From assembly GCF_003797775.2 (NCBI RefSeq), contig NZ_CP060725.1, forward strand, positions 434,001-498,000: a stretch of 64,000 nt of DNA. Reading direction: 5' to 3'. A model generated the notes under the pieces. The model saw nothing but the letters and a program-made list of their open reading frames with translations, was not told the DNA's origin and did not search any database. This DNA comes from Sphingopyxis sp. OPL5. GTDB lineage: Bacteria; Pseudomonadota; Alphaproteobacteria; Sphingomonadales; Sphingomonadaceae. How positions within the stretch are numbered: the stretch's first letter is position 1; each line of letters starts with the position of its first letter. This document shows, in pieces, positions 53,975-63,798 of the stretch. The translations under genes were made by a program, and so were the position numbers.

Positions 53975-54136
53975 CGTGCCCCCCAGATTTCAGAATCTTA
54001 TCGCCGTCGTCGGTCTAACGTGGTCACAAAGCAACTCAAGACTTGGTCTTTCTGGGGTGCTTTATGAGGACGGCGGACCGGGCGTCCCGATTCCGGTCAT
54101 TGAACTCGAAGACCGAGCTCGGTCGCTAAGCCGTTT

Positions 54137-54409
54137 CTAATAGGTGCGGACATAGGTCGGCATGTCTTCGAAATCGTCGACGGTGCTGGCGCGATGCGCG
54201 CGGCGCACGATCAGCCTGCCGCGCGTAAAGCCATGGGCGCGGTCGCGATACTTCAGGATGCTCGGCCATCCGAGCGGAGTGCCGCGCAAGATATACACCG
54301 CGACGATGGCGGTAACCGCCGCCTGAAAATTGACGCCGCCGCCGACCGCCTTGCGGCCTCCAAGCTTCTTGCCCTGTGATGTGCCCACGCGCGACTTCGT
54401 TCCTGCCAT
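54137..54409 (-). pseudogene. Truncated N-terminus of a defence-type protein
   Basis: 90 codons. Residues 12-48 (GKKLGGRKAVGGGVNFQAAV then TAIVAVYILRGTPLGW) match the common start of large STAND or nuclease-type defence proteins (GGGVNFQAAV..LL.G.PLGWL). After residue 50 the sequence turns basic and unrelated (RDRAHGFTRGRLIVRRAHRA) and ends. It looks like the break-point of a lost gene, now followed by the AlbA_2-STAND gene. Confidence 0.55.
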
Positions 54410-54533
54410 AAGGTTGTTCGCGGTCCATCTCCGGTTCCGGGCTCATGGCTATACACAGGATGAGGCGGGCGCTCACCCTGCCATCGTGCAACGGCACGCC
54501 GTCACATCAGCACGCCCCGTCAGATCCGGCGGG

Positions 54534-57164
54534 CTAGGATGATTTGCGCTCGGACTTGACCTGGTCGATGACGGCATCGACGCGGCCGATCAGCCGTTCG
54601 AGCCCGTCCACATCGGGCATTCCGCCGGCAAATTCATCCGAATTGGAATGGCCCTCCAGGAGACGCGACGTGTCGTCCTGAAGCGTAACGATTTCATCGG
54701 CCACGGCGTCGGACCAGGCGATCTTTCCAATCGCGCCGAGCCGGATCTGCTCATTCCAGCGCCGGACCGTATCCTTGAACAGGTGAAAGATGACGACCTC
54801 CTCGATCGTGCGTCGAAGCGCGCCGGCACCGCTCCGGACCAGATCGACCTTCTCACGCCCGCTCGCACTTTTTGCGCGCGCCAGGAATTCCTTGGCCTTG
54901 GTCGTCTTGCGATAGACTTTGGTGTTCGCGGGGATCTCATCGATGATCACATGGCCGGGACGATCGTTATGGCGATCGATCCAATGCCCGCGCATCGCAT
55001 GCCCCAGTGTTTCGGCATGATCGGATAGCAGCGTCAGGAACACGAGATCATGCGTGAAGATGATGACCTGTCGCACGGCCGCTTCCTCGACCAGCCGCTT
55101 GGCGATGGCGATTTTGCGCTGATGGTCCAGCGACGTGACCGGATCGTCGAGGATGATAGCGGCGCTGGCGGGATTGAGATTCACCTCGGTGAGGAAATCT
55201 GCCAGGGACAAGGCGCGCTGCTCGCCTTCGCTGAAGATATCGTCTGGCTTGTGACCGCCCTTCGCTTTCAGGCCGCGAAGCGTTTTTCCTGCACTGCCCC
55301 GCGCCTTGAATTCATAGGGTAAGGCGCAGTGAAGGCGCTCACACTCGTCTTTGAGCCGATCCTTATAGCTTCCCTCGATCAGCTTTTCGAACATCTGCTT
55401 CTGGCGATCGGTCACGAAGCGGGTGTTCGGGCGAGCGCGGCTTGCCTTGTCGATCCACGCGAGGTCGTCGACGAAGGAAAGGACGTCGGTGATATTCTTG
55501 CTCAAGACCTGTCGCTGCCGAAGTTCGATATGCTCGCGTTTCAAATTGGCGAGAAGGTCGTCGAATTTTCCACCGCGCAGCGCGGCATCCTGGGCATCGA
55601 CCTTCACCAGTGCCGCTCCAAGCGCGTCGTCTGCGATGGCAAACCCGCCCGTCGGAAGACCCTCTGCCACGCCTGTCTCGAGCGCATCGACCAAATCTGC
55701 GCGCCTTTTGTCGAGGCTAGCCGCCATCGCGTCGATCGCGGATATGAGCGCAGGGTCGAACTTCGAAAGGTCCGAGCGGATACGGCTGTCCATCGGCAGC
55801 AGCGCGCAATCGAGCGCCTTTAGTTCGGTGATAAGGCTGTTGATCCGCGCGTCGGCAGCCATCGCATTCTGCCGTGCCTCATGGTCCAGATACGCCCACA
55901 TACGCCGGATGAGCGTAATCGACGGCGTATCGAGAGGACGATGGCAAAGCAGGCAGGGATCGCCGTCGATCGGATAAAATTCGGCTTCGGCTTGCCCGAG
56001 GGTTCGGCTTGCGAGGACCAAGGCGTCCCATTGGCGGGATCCGGTCTGATGGAGACCAGGGTGCGATACGGACTCGCTCCCCGCCTTAACGGCTTCGAGC
56101 AATGCCGCCTTATGGTCTGCGAGCAGCGTGCGCGCCCGGTCGGCGGCGTCGGCGCCGAGCTTGCCAGCGAGGATCGGGATCTTCGCATGCAGCGCCTGGA
56201 TATCTGTGCGCGCCGCCGCCAAGGCTTTCAGCGTTTCAACTGGCGACTTGGCAAGAAGCTCCTTCTCCTGCCGCGCCACTTCCTCGAGGCGTTCCTGCTC
56301 TTCCGGACCAAAGGTTGCGAGCGCCTGCAGTGCGGCAACATCGGTTTGGGCGGTAAGTCCCGAGATATGGTCCGCAACGAGGCCGGGATCGGCGAAGAGC
56401 TGATCGAACTTGTTGGGTCGTGTCTTCTGTTGGACGTCAGCGTCGAGCTTCTGACCGATCAGGGTGACGACGCGTATCGCTTCGTCGAAGACGTCGAATC
56501 CCGCAGGCTGAAACCCGAGTTCATTTTCTTTGGCCAGGTGGATACGGGCGACCGAGGAATCGAAAACACTGACCCGCTTGAGATCATGATGTTCGTCGCC
56601 GATCGTGAAAGCGATGTCTTCATCGAGGCCATTGTCGCGGTTGACGATGAATTGCGCGGTCGCCGGGCTATCCGCCGCGCCGTCCTCATAAATGTTGCGA
56701 ATGATTTCGGGATTGGAGCGACTGAAACAGGCGCGCGAGAGAATGCGGGCAAATCCGCTTTTTCCTGCGCCATTATGGCCGTAGATGATTGTGAGCTGCG
56801 GTCCGAACAGGATATGCGCGGCTTCGGGGATCGCGTTGACGTTGGTCAGGGCTTTGACGCCCAAGAGCTGAAGCGGCGTCCCCTGCGCCGGAGCGCGACC
56901 CGTGACCGAGCTCGGCACTGTAGGAAGCTCTTCATCCCCCTTGTCGAGCGTCTTTTCGCGAAGAAACAGGCGGTAACTTTCACCGACCCGGTCATCAGTC
57001 AGCCTTCCATCGCGCACGCTATGCGAGAGGATGAGCCTCTGCCAGTCGGGCAGCCCGCTGCCCCATTGGTTCAATTCCTCCCAGATGCTGGTTTGCGGCG
57101 CCGGCGACGATCCAGCCTGCGCCATATCCGAGCCGCCGCCTGTGGCTCCCACATCATCCGTCAT
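54534..57164 (-). CDS. SMC-like AAA ATPase with CxxC hook (AAA_13/RloC-like)
   Basis: ATG 57164 is preferred to TTG 57176, as GGGGGA precedes it. 876 residues. Walker A YGHNGAGKSGFARIL is near 130; two coiled-coil arms flank the hook GDPCLLCHRPLD near 400; the signature FSEGEQRALSLADFL is near 645 and Walker B AAIILDDPVTSLDH near 667, then the His switch IIFTHDLVFL. The last 150 residues may be an effector. The plan is like RloC/PrrC-type ATPases that carry anticodon nuclease ends; I cannot confirm the nuclease motif. Downstream of yhaN with a 114-bp gap. Confidence 0.82.
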   Translation of the reverse strand: MTDDVGATGGGSDMAQAGSSPAPQTSIWEELNQWGSGLPDWQRLILSHSVRDGRLTDDRVGESYRLFLREKTLDKGDEELPTVPSSVTGRAPAQGTPLQLLGVKALTNVNAIPEAAHILFGPQLTIIYGHNGAGKSGFARILSRACFSRSNPEIIRNIYEDGAADSPATAQFIVNRDNGLDEDIAFTIGDEHHDLKRVSVFDSSVARIHLAKENELGFQPAGFDVFDEAIRVVTLIGQKLDADVQQKTRPNKFDQLFADPGLVADHISGLTAQTDVAALQALATFGPEEQERLEEVARQEKELLAKSPVETLKALAAARTDIQALHAKIPILAGKLGADAADRARTLLADHKAALLEAVKAGSESVSHPGLHQTGSRQWDALVLASRTLGQAEAEFYPIDGDPCLLCHRPLDTPSITLIRRMWAYLDHEARQNAMAADARINSLITELKALDCALLPMDSRIRSDLSKFDPALISAIDAMAASLDKRRADLVDALETGVAEGLPTGGFAIADDALGAALVKVDAQDAALRGGKFDDLLANLKREHIELRQRQVLSKNITDVLSFVDDLAWIDKASRARPNTRFVTDRQKQMFEKLIEGSYKDRLKDECERLHCALPYEFKARGSAGKTLRGLKAKGGHKPDDIFSEGEQRALSLADFLTEVNLNPASAAIILDDPVTSLDHQRKIAIAKRLVEEAAVRQVIIFTHDLVFLTLLSDHAETLGHAMRGHWIDRHNDRPGHVIIDEIPANTKVYRKTTKAKEFLARAKSASGREKVDLVRSGAGALRRTIEEVVIFHLFKDTVRRWNEQIRLGAIGKIAWSDAVADEIVTLQDDTSRLLEGHSNSDEFAGGMPDVDGLERLIGRVDAVIDQVKSERKSS

Positions 57165-57278
57165 GCCATCCCCCAAAAGGCTGTAGCACCGCTCAAAAGC
57201 CGGAAACGCAATCTTCGAAGGTCCGGCGCCGGACGATTTCAGAGCAGAAGTCGAGCACTACATTGCCGCCGGGATAAT

Positions 57279-60200
57279 TCATGCGGGTCTCGCCAAGTCA
57301 ATGACGCTTGCATCGCCGCGCTCGACCAGCGGCATGGCCATATCGCGGACACTTCGATGATGGGTGAAAAGAAGTACCTGATTTTTTTTGCCAAATTCAC
57401 CGAGAAGCTCAAGTGTCGACCGACCGCGATCATCGTCAAAATGGACCAAAATGTCGTCGGCGATAAAGGGCAGCGGCTCGGTTGCCTCGGCATAATTTTC
57501 GAGACTTGCGAGCCGGAACGCCAGAAAAAGCTGATCGCGTGTCCCGTCGCTCATCATAGCCACCGAGGTGCGGCCGCCATTGGCGCGGCGTCCCACGACG
57601 ACCGGCTGCCCCTTGTCGTCGATATCGGTTTCGATGCCCGAAAATTCGCCGAGCGTTGTTGCCGCAAAAAGCGCGCCGGCGCGCAAAATCAAGGGGTCCT
57701 GCTGCTCCGAGCGTATGGTGGCCATCGCCGAGATGACAAGGTCGTGCGCGACCGATAATTCGAGATAGCGCTCGAGAGCGAGATGCATTTGCGCGCTAGC
57801 AGCCTCGCGTTCGGCCACGGCATGATTGACCTGGCTTTCACTGAGATAGCCGGCCAGTTCGTCCAGCGCCTGCTTCTCCGCGAGGACCGCCGCTTCGATC
57901 TCGCTTTCGACCTCTGCCGCGCGCGACGTCTGATCTTCGAGCTCGGCACGAATTTCATCGAGGTCGCGGCCGCCCCACTCGGTCCGCAGCGAGAGAAGAT
58001 CAAGGCCGTCCCCGATTTCGCTTGCGGTGTGTTCAGCTTGGCTTTTCTCGCGCAGCAGGGCAGCACGCGCTTCGCACCGGGCGGCCGCATCCGCCAAGGG
58101 GACTGTCGTTGCCTCTAATTTGACAATCGCGGCGAGGCTCGCCAGCTGCTCGTCGGCCGCCGTCAGCGCATCCTGGGCCAGACCCCTATCCACCTTCGCC
58201 TCTTCATAGTCCGGGAGAAGTCCGTCATACTGGGTCTGCGCGATGACATTGGCGTCGAGCCGCGTGACCAGCATCTGCGCTGCCACGACGCAATCGCTGC
58301 CCACCTCGATCTGCAATTGGGCGGCGACCGCAGCAACGTCCGATCCGAGGAGGGCTTCGTCCTCGTCCATTCGCTTGAGGCGATGCCGCGATTGTCCGAT
58401 CGCCGAGAGCACGCCGCGGGCATTGGCCCATTCGGCGGCAGCATCGCTGCCTTGTGCCGGGGCAATGTCGCCGCTGAGCCCAAGGACGCTGCATGCGAGT
58501 GGCCATGCGGCGTCCCAGGTCGCTTGTGCTGCCCGTAAATCGCGCAGGTCCGTTTCCGACGTTTTGTGCTGCCGCAAGAGATCCGCCCGGTCCCGCTCAT
58601 CGCGCAGAAAATCGGCATGCGCCTGCTCGTGTCTCGAAATAGCGCTCTGGACAGCGCCCACCCGCTCTCCGAATGGCTGGGATGGATCCAAGCCGCGCCC
58701 GCGTTCCACGCGTTCGAGCAGGTCCGTCGTCGGCGCGAGTTGCGCATTTTCAAGATGCAGCGCATTGGCTTCTTGGCCGAGTTTTTCGGCGTCCTGAAGC
58801 AGTTGATGGCGCTTTTCGGCGAACAGAAGCAACGCGGGGAGATCGGCATGTCTGGCATGGGCTTCGGGAAGGCTGTTCGACCAGGCCGCCACCCTTCGCT
58901 CATAGTGCTGCGTGAATGCGCTCTCTTCTTCCTGCGCTGCCGATACTCTGTCCTTGCCCTCCGCGATACGCCGGTGTGTTTGCGCGAACGAGGCGGCGCG
59001 TTCGGCTTCCTCGGCGCGGCGGTCCGCCAGCTCGTCCGCAGACGTCAGCGCTGCATCGAACGCCGCAGCGCCCTGTTCGCGGACGTTGCCGTCCTCCGGC
59101 AGTTGTCCGTCCACATAAGAGGATCGTATCGGAGTCCAGGCTTCGGTACGGAGTTCACGTGCCTCAGCAAGTGACGCATCGGTCGCGATCCGTCCCGAAG
59201 CCTCGAGGTCGGCAGCCTCACGCTCGGCGGTTGCAATATCGCGCTGGGCCTGACGTTTGAGCTGGGCTTGCGCGTCAATCTGCGCTGCCAGCCCCTCCTG
59301 GGCAATTTTTTCGGCCCGGATATCGTCGGCGGAAGGACAGGCAAAGGCAGCAAGCTCTTCGAGCGAGCGGAAACCGAGCGCGGTCAGCGCGGTCGATAGC
59401 GTGACGGTACCAGCATCGAGTTGCTGCTGGCGAGCCAGCAGCGACGATTTCTGAGCCGCGAGACTGGCGAACGCGGACGAGGAAGCCTCGGATGGAACGT
59501 CAAAACCCTTTTGCCGCGCGGTATCGAGGCGATCGTCCAGCACCGATATCTTCTCTTGTAACTCGATCGCTCGTTGCTCGGCGTTGGCAAGGCCGGGCCT
59601 GCGTTCGGTCGCTTCATCGGCAAGGCGGCGGATCTTCTCGAGAGCCGCCTGCCCGGGTAGTAACGGCAGGAGGTCTGTATCGGGCGTCACGCCGAGCATC
59701 TGGCGCAACGAAGCCATCTCGGCTTCACCCTTGTCGATCTCGGCTTGACGATTGGCGCGATCGGACCGCGCCTTACTGACGTGCAGGGCTCGTTCCCCGA
59801 GGCTTCGAATGTCGCTTTCGCGCTCTTTCAGCGGCAGGTCTACAAAGATGGCATCGAGCCGCGCCTTGATGCGATCCTGGCGTTCTACGGCCCTTTCTTG
59901 GGCATTTACCGCGGCATCGCGCGCATCGGCCGCAGCCCGCGCGCGCGCCGCAAAATCGGCGGGAAAAAATGCTATGTCCTCATATGCGGCGAGTGCCGTC
60001 GTCAGATGGTCGAGCTGGCGCAGATGGGGGGACACGCGCAACCCGCGTTCCAGTTTCGACCGAGATATGGCCAAGTTGCGGCGCTCGTCGCGCAAACCGC
60101 TCAAGCTCTTTTCCGCCGCGATCGCGGCTCTACGGGATTGCTCGTAAGTCTCCCTGGAAAGCTGTGCACCCCGGGCCGTCTTGTCGGCCGCCTCGAAGAC

Positions 60201-60761
60201 CGCCAACTGCTGATAATATAGGCGGCTTGCCGAACGGCGCGTGTCGAACAACAAATTCGCTTCGGCGCCCAAATCGTCGAGGCGGCTCACCAAGGCGCGC
60301 AAACCGCCGCCCGCTTCGACGATCAGCCGGCCTATCTCGCCTTCGGCATGCAAGAGCCGTTCGCCGCCATTACGCAGCGTTTCGTGATTCAGCCCGAACA
60401 GCGTTTCGAACCGGTCGCGGGTAATGGCCCCCAGGACGGGAGCGAGAATGCTATCCTCGAATGCGGTGCCTGCCGCGTCGGCCAGCGTCCGGCCATTGCC
60501 CTTGCGCCTTTTGAGCGTCAGCGAGGTCCCGTCGACGAGACGCATGGAAGCGCCGATGCGCATGCCGTCATATCCGAACAAGCTTCCGCGCTGCGTATTT
60601 TTCGGGATCGAGAATAGAAAATCGCTGATGGCTTCGAGGCACGTGCTTTTCCCCGCCTCGTTGGCGCCGAACACGAGCGTGAGCCCGGCTGTTTCAGGAA
60701 TCGTCAGTTCGCGGTTGGCGAATCCGCCATAATTTTCGAGGCTGAGTTCAGTCAGGCGCAT
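57279..60761 (-). CDS. yhaN: YhaN-type SMC-like DNA-repair ATPase
   Basis: 1160 residues. N-terminal ATPase half with LTLVFGANEAGKSTCLEAISDFLF, then ITRDRFETLFGLNHETLRNGG, a mark of YhaN (AAA_27) proteins. Long coiled coils run from 150 to 970. The C-terminal half has SDGTRDQLFLAFRLASLE signature, LPFIADDILVHFDDDR Walker B and LLFTHHRS. With its overlapping partner YhaO it forms an Mre11/Rad50-like complex that binds and trims DNA ends. Confidence 0.93.
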   Translation of the reverse strand: MRLTELSLENYGGFANRELTIPETAGLTLVFGANEAGKSTCLEAISDFLFSIPKNTQRGSLFGYDGMRIGASMRLVDGTSLTLKRRKGNGRTLADAAGTAFEDSILAPVLGAITRDRFETLFGLNHETLRNGGERLLHAEGEIGRLIVEAGGGLRALVSRLDDLGAEANLLFDTRRSASRLYYQQLAVFEAADKTARGAQLSRETYEQSRRAAIAAEKSLSGLRDERRNLAISRSKLERGLRVSPHLRQLDHLTTALAAYEDIAFFPADFAARARAAADARDAAVNAQERAVERQDRIKARLDAIFVDLPLKERESDIRSLGERALHVSKARSDRANRQAEIDKGEAEMASLRQMLGVTPDTDLLPLLPGQAALEKIRRLADEATERRPGLANAEQRAIELQEKISVLDDRLDTARQKGFDVPSEASSSAFASLAAQKSSLLARQQQLDAGTVTLSTALTALGFRSLEELAAFACPSADDIRAEKIAQEGLAAQIDAQAQLKRQAQRDIATAEREAADLEASGRIATDASLAEARELRTEAWTPIRSSYVDGQLPEDGNVREQGAAAFDAALTSADELADRRAEEAERAASFAQTHRRIAEGKDRVSAAQEEESAFTQHYERRVAAWSNSLPEAHARHADLPALLLFAEKRHQLLQDAEKLGQEANALHLENAQLAPTTDLLERVERGRGLDPSQPFGERVGAVQSAISRHEQAHADFLRDERDRADLLRQHKTSETDLRDLRAAQATWDAAWPLACSVLGLSGDIAPAQGSDAAAEWANARGVLSAIGQSRHRLKRMDEDEALLGSDVAAVAAQLQIEVGSDCVVAAQMLVTRLDANVIAQTQYDGLLPDYEEAKVDRGLAQDALTAADEQLASLAAIVKLEATTVPLADAAARCEARAALLREKSQAEHTASEIGDGLDLLSLRTEWGGRDLDEIRAELEDQTSRAAEVESEIEAAVLAEKQALDELAGYLSESQVNHAVAEREAASAQMHLALERYLELSVAHDLVISAMATIRSEQQDPLILRAGALFAATTLGEFSGIETDIDDKGQPVVVGRRANGGRTSVAMMSDGTRDQLFLAFRLASLENYAEATEPLPFIADDILVHFDDDRGRSTLELLGEFGKKNQVLLFTHHRSVRDMAMPLVERGDASVIDLARPA

Positions 60762-62001
60762 GGTCGGCTTCGCTTACCAAGCTGCGCGCCAGCGTTGCGG
60801 CGCGTTCGGGCATCTCGGCGCGCATCTGCTCGATGAAGGCATCGGCATGCGCACCTGCGGGAAGCTTCGCCCGGATTTCGACGAGTCGGCTTTCCAGGAC
60901 AGCGTCGAGCGCCTTGTCCTTGCTCAGACGGACCAACTCCCGGTCGAGCCGCCCGGCAACGGTCGGGTCGATCGCTTCCGTTGCCGCCGGAGGCTGCGTT
61001 TCAAGCTTGAGCTTTTCCAGCCATATATCGTGCGAGAGCGTTGCAAGAAGCGTTTCGATATCGTCACGAAAGCGGCTGCGTCCCAAAATCATCCGCGCAT
61101 GTAGGGGCGATGTTCCGACAATTGAGAGACGAAGCGCCACCGGTCTGCCGCCTGCGTCGACGAGGCACGCGGCCAGCTCTGTGCGGATCAGGTCCAGCAG
61201 ATCACGCTCCTCTTCGACGCCACTGGCGTCGACCCTAAGCGTAGCCCAGCGAACGACATCGAGCGCGCGATGCTCGAGACCGGCAAGCCTGCCCTCGTCG
61301 ACCGTGACAAGGACCGCGCCTTTTGGCCCCGTTTCGCGGGGATGCCGCCCTTGAAGATTGCCGGGATATACGATGTGCGGATATTCTGAGAGTATGGCAT
61401 GCGCATGGACGTGACCCAGCGCCCAATAATCATAGCCATGATTGGCTAGCTGCTCGGGCGTACAGGGAGCATAGCGCGCATGATGGCCTTCGCTGCCCGC
61501 GCAAGCAGTGTGCAGCACGCCGATATTGAAGGCCCCGCTGAGCGCCGGCGGGTAGCCCCGCGCCAAATCTTCGGAGACATCGGGGCGCGGAAAGCTTTGC
61601 CCATGGATCGCCACACCCAAGTCTTCGATCAGATGGGTCGCGGGTTTTGCCTTGGGAAAGACATGGACATTGTCCGTCAAAGACAATTTTTCGGCAAACC
61701 GGTTTTCTGAATCATGGTTCCCGAGCACCATGTAAACGTTGATGCCCGCGGCACCGAGGCGGCGCATCCCTTCAATGAAATAGAGCCCGGTCTGGAAATT
61801 GCGCAGATCTCCATCGAAAATATCTCCTGCGAGCAACATGAACCGGCATTGTCCGTCGATCGCCAGCTTGATCAGATTGTCAAAAGCTTCGCGGGATGCT
61901 GCTTCCACGCGCGCGGCATAGTCGGACGATTTGCCCGCCAATCCAAGGAGCGGGCTATCGAGGTGAAGATCGGCCGCATGGACAAAGGTAAAGCTGCTCA
62001 C
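60748..62001 (-). CDS. yhaO: YhaO-type DNA-repair exonuclease (SbcD-like)
   Basis: 417 residues. Calcineurin-type phosphoesterase motifs: FVHAADLHLDSPL, LLAGDIFDGD, VYMVLGNHDSENRF, GVLHTACAGSEGH and WALGHVHAHAIL supply the two-metal site. The C-terminal 150 residues are the Rad50-binding cap. It overlaps yhaN by 14 bp and starts the operon. It probably degrades DNA ends during repair or against foreign DNA. Confidence 0.94.
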   Translation of the reverse strand: MSSFTFVHAADLHLDSPLLGLAGKSSDYAARVEAASREAFDNLIKLAIDGQCRFMLLAGDIFDGDLRNFQTGLYFIEGMRRLGAAGINVYMVLGNHDSENRFAEKLSLTDNVHVFPKAKPATHLIEDLGVAIHGQSFPRPDVSEDLARGYPPALSGAFNIGVLHTACAGSEGHHARYAPCTPEQLANHGYDYWALGHVHAHAILSEYPHIVYPGNLQGRHPRETGPKGAVLVTVDEGRLAGLEHRALDVVRWATLRVDASGVEEERDLLDLIRTELAACLVDAGGRPVALRLSIVGTSPLHARMILGRSRFRDDIETLLATLSHDIWLEKLKLETQPPAATEAIDPTVAGRLDRELVRLSKDKALDAVLESRLVEIRAKLPAGAHADAFIEQMRAEMPERAATLARSLVSEADHAPD

Positions 62002-62543
62002 ATCAAGTCTCCGTTTGGAACGCAGCCATTCAACGTCCAGGCATCATCTCAACCCCGCTTCGACAGGCCTTCGGTTCTCACGTCATAGCCAAGCTCGGCG
62101 CTTCAGCTGCGACCATGATCCCTTGCCCTACGATCTGTCGCCACTGATGTTCGCAGGACCGCCTGTCTCTCGGCATGCTATCGGGCGATCAAGACGCGCG
62201 CAATCGGAGCGGAGAAAATCCATCCGATACGGAACAATCTGAAGCTCGTGGAGCCCCCCCCTCTCCGCCGCGGTGCGGCTCGACATGAAGAGCACCTTCT
62301 GGAGAATACGCAGATCAAGCGACGCGATCCAGTCGGACGGCCAGTATTGGCAAATTAATATGGCCTCGTGCCGAGAGACGAGTGTCTGCTTTCAGACCAA
62401 TCTAAGCATCCTCATAACGACCGACATGAGGCGCAAAGCCGCCTGAGAGATGCTCTCAGTTTGGATGCATCTCTGGTCGACGACCTCGCACTTATGAGCT
62501 GCGACGCTAAGTTGGGCCACGGAGGTTCAGCAGGAGTGGCGAT
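62002..62543. other. Intergenic region without a supported gene
   Basis: About 540 bp. It contains GCTTCGACAGGCCTTCGG near 62055, a sequence type often scattered in sphingomonad genomes. A 53-codon frame at 62285 has no ribosome site or family likeness. It holds the yhaO promoter on its left. Confidence 0.4.
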
Positions 62544-62765
62544 TTGCGTGCGATCATGACCTTGGCGATTGCCGTCACCTTGGCGGCGTGCGGACGAAGC
62601 GAGCCGCGCAGTCTGCAGTATTTCGAGAGCCATCTGGAGGAAGCGCGGGACATCGTCGCTGCTTGTGAGGACGATACTCACCGCGGCGATGAGTGCCAGA
62701 ACGCAAGCATCGCAGTCGAAACCGCCGAAGCCCGAGAAAAATTCGAACGGTTCCGCGGCAAATAA
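62544..62765 (+). CDS. EexN-like lipoprotein
   Basis: Start TTG 62544 has AGGAG seven bases before it; ATG at 62556 is an alternative. 73 residues with lipobox LAACG at about residue 16, then YFESHLEEARDIVAACEDD and CQNASIAVETAEAREKF. EexN-family lipoproteins are small envelope proteins encoded in conjugative transfer regions, where they limit entry of like elements. No transfer genes are seen nearby, so this may be the margin or a relic of an integrative element. Confidence 0.8.
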   Translation: MRAIMTLAIAVTLAACGRSEPRSLQYFESHLEEARDIVAACEDDTHRGDECQNASIAVETAEAREKFERFRGK

Positions 62766-62783
62766 GCGAGCGGTCGAGCCTTA

Positions 62784-63713
62784 TCAGCCTGCCTGCTTTG
62801 CGGTGGATTCCAGCAGAGCGATCCGCTCGGCGCAAACCGATTCCACCACCTTTGCCAGTACTGTGACGCGTTCGCCGAGCCAGGAAAGCTCATTCTCGGT
62901 AATGCGATAATGCTTCGAGTAGCGCGCCTTGATGTAAGCTTCCTTGAGCTTCTCAAAACGTGACCGGTCGGATTTCGCGTCACGCGGCCAGACGTCCGCG
63001 AGCCGAAGATCGATACGCTCAGCCTGCGTCCGCAGAAACGCTAAATTATGCACATGCGGCGAATAAAATGAGCAGACTAACAGCGCACAGTTGTAGAACC
63101 GCTCTGTCGCCTGGTGGAGCTGAAAAGCGGCGTTGTTCAGCCGGCCTTTAGCGAGATTGAAGCTATAGTTATCGAAGAACTCGCCGCCGCTGGGAAACCA
63201 CTCATCGAAATATTCCCGCGCCATCTCCAGCGCTGCATGCGGCGTTTTAGGCTGTGGCTCAGGCAACTCATCATCAACCGCCTGATAAATCGCAATCCCG
63301 TCGCGCGCGACGTCCATGAAAAAATAGCGCCCCTGCGACAGCCCGCTATTCACCTCGTCGAGACTGTGCACGATGAAGTTCACCGGCGTCCGCAGCGTCT
63401 TCGTTACCGACAGTTCGCGAATGAGCCGGTCGTCGAGCTTCGACCAATAGTCGGCGCGATCGGTCAGCCGCTTGTCGTTGACGATGATCAGCAGGTCATA
63501 GTCGGACTGATAGCCCTTGGCGGTGTGCGGCTCGTCGACCCAGCCTCCCCTCGCATAGCTGCCGTAGAGAATGATTTTCGAGATGCGGCCCTTCTTCTTC
63601 CAGCCCTGCGTCGCGAGCGCCAGCGCATCCTCGAATTCTTCGAAGACGATCTCGACGACGCGCTCGAGTTCACGCTGCTTGTGCGGGGGAAGATGGTCGA
63701 TACCGCTTTTCAT
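62784..63713 (-). CDS. Nucleotidyltransferase-HEPN fusion protein
   Basis: Start ATG 63713 (MKSGIDHLPPHKQRELE), 309 residues. The N-terminal half is a minimal nucleotidyltransferase with ILYGSYARGGWVDE and YQSDYDLLIIV, the Gly-Ser and Asp-x-Asp motifs. The C-terminal half is a HEPN domain (FNLAKGRLNNAAFQLHQATERFYNCALLV, then RYSKHYRI). MNT-HEPN pairs are usually two-gene toxin-antitoxins; here they are fused, as in some single-chain forms. The HEPN R-H spacing is unusual, so nuclease activity is uncertain. Confidence 0.9.
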   Translation of the reverse strand: MKSGIDHLPPHKQRELERVVEIVFEEFEDALALATQGWKKKGRISKIILYGSYARGGWVDEPHTAKGYQSDYDLLIIVNDKRLTDRADYWSKLDDRLIRELSVTKTLRTPVNFIVHSLDEVNSGLSQGRYFFMDVARDGIAIYQAVDDELPEPQPKTPHAALEMAREYFDEWFPSGGEFFDNYSFNLAKGRLNNAAFQLHQATERFYNCALLVCSFYSPHVHNLAFLRTQAERIDLRLADVWPRDAKSDRSRFEKLKEAYIKARYSKHYRITENELSWLGERVTVLAKVVESVCAERIALLESTAKQAG

Positions 63714-63798
63714 CGTCGTCACCCTATCAAGGCGGCGCCTCCTGCGCACCAGCTATTGCAGCCAGTGCGAGGATAAGCCGCGCGTTTTTCTAACGCCG

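Noticed and set aside
62050..62075. GCTTCGACAGGCCTTCGG and the similar GAGCTTGTCGAAG near 14428
   Set aside because: These look like the common scattered intergenic sequences of sphingomonads; in this window there are too few copies to define a repeat.
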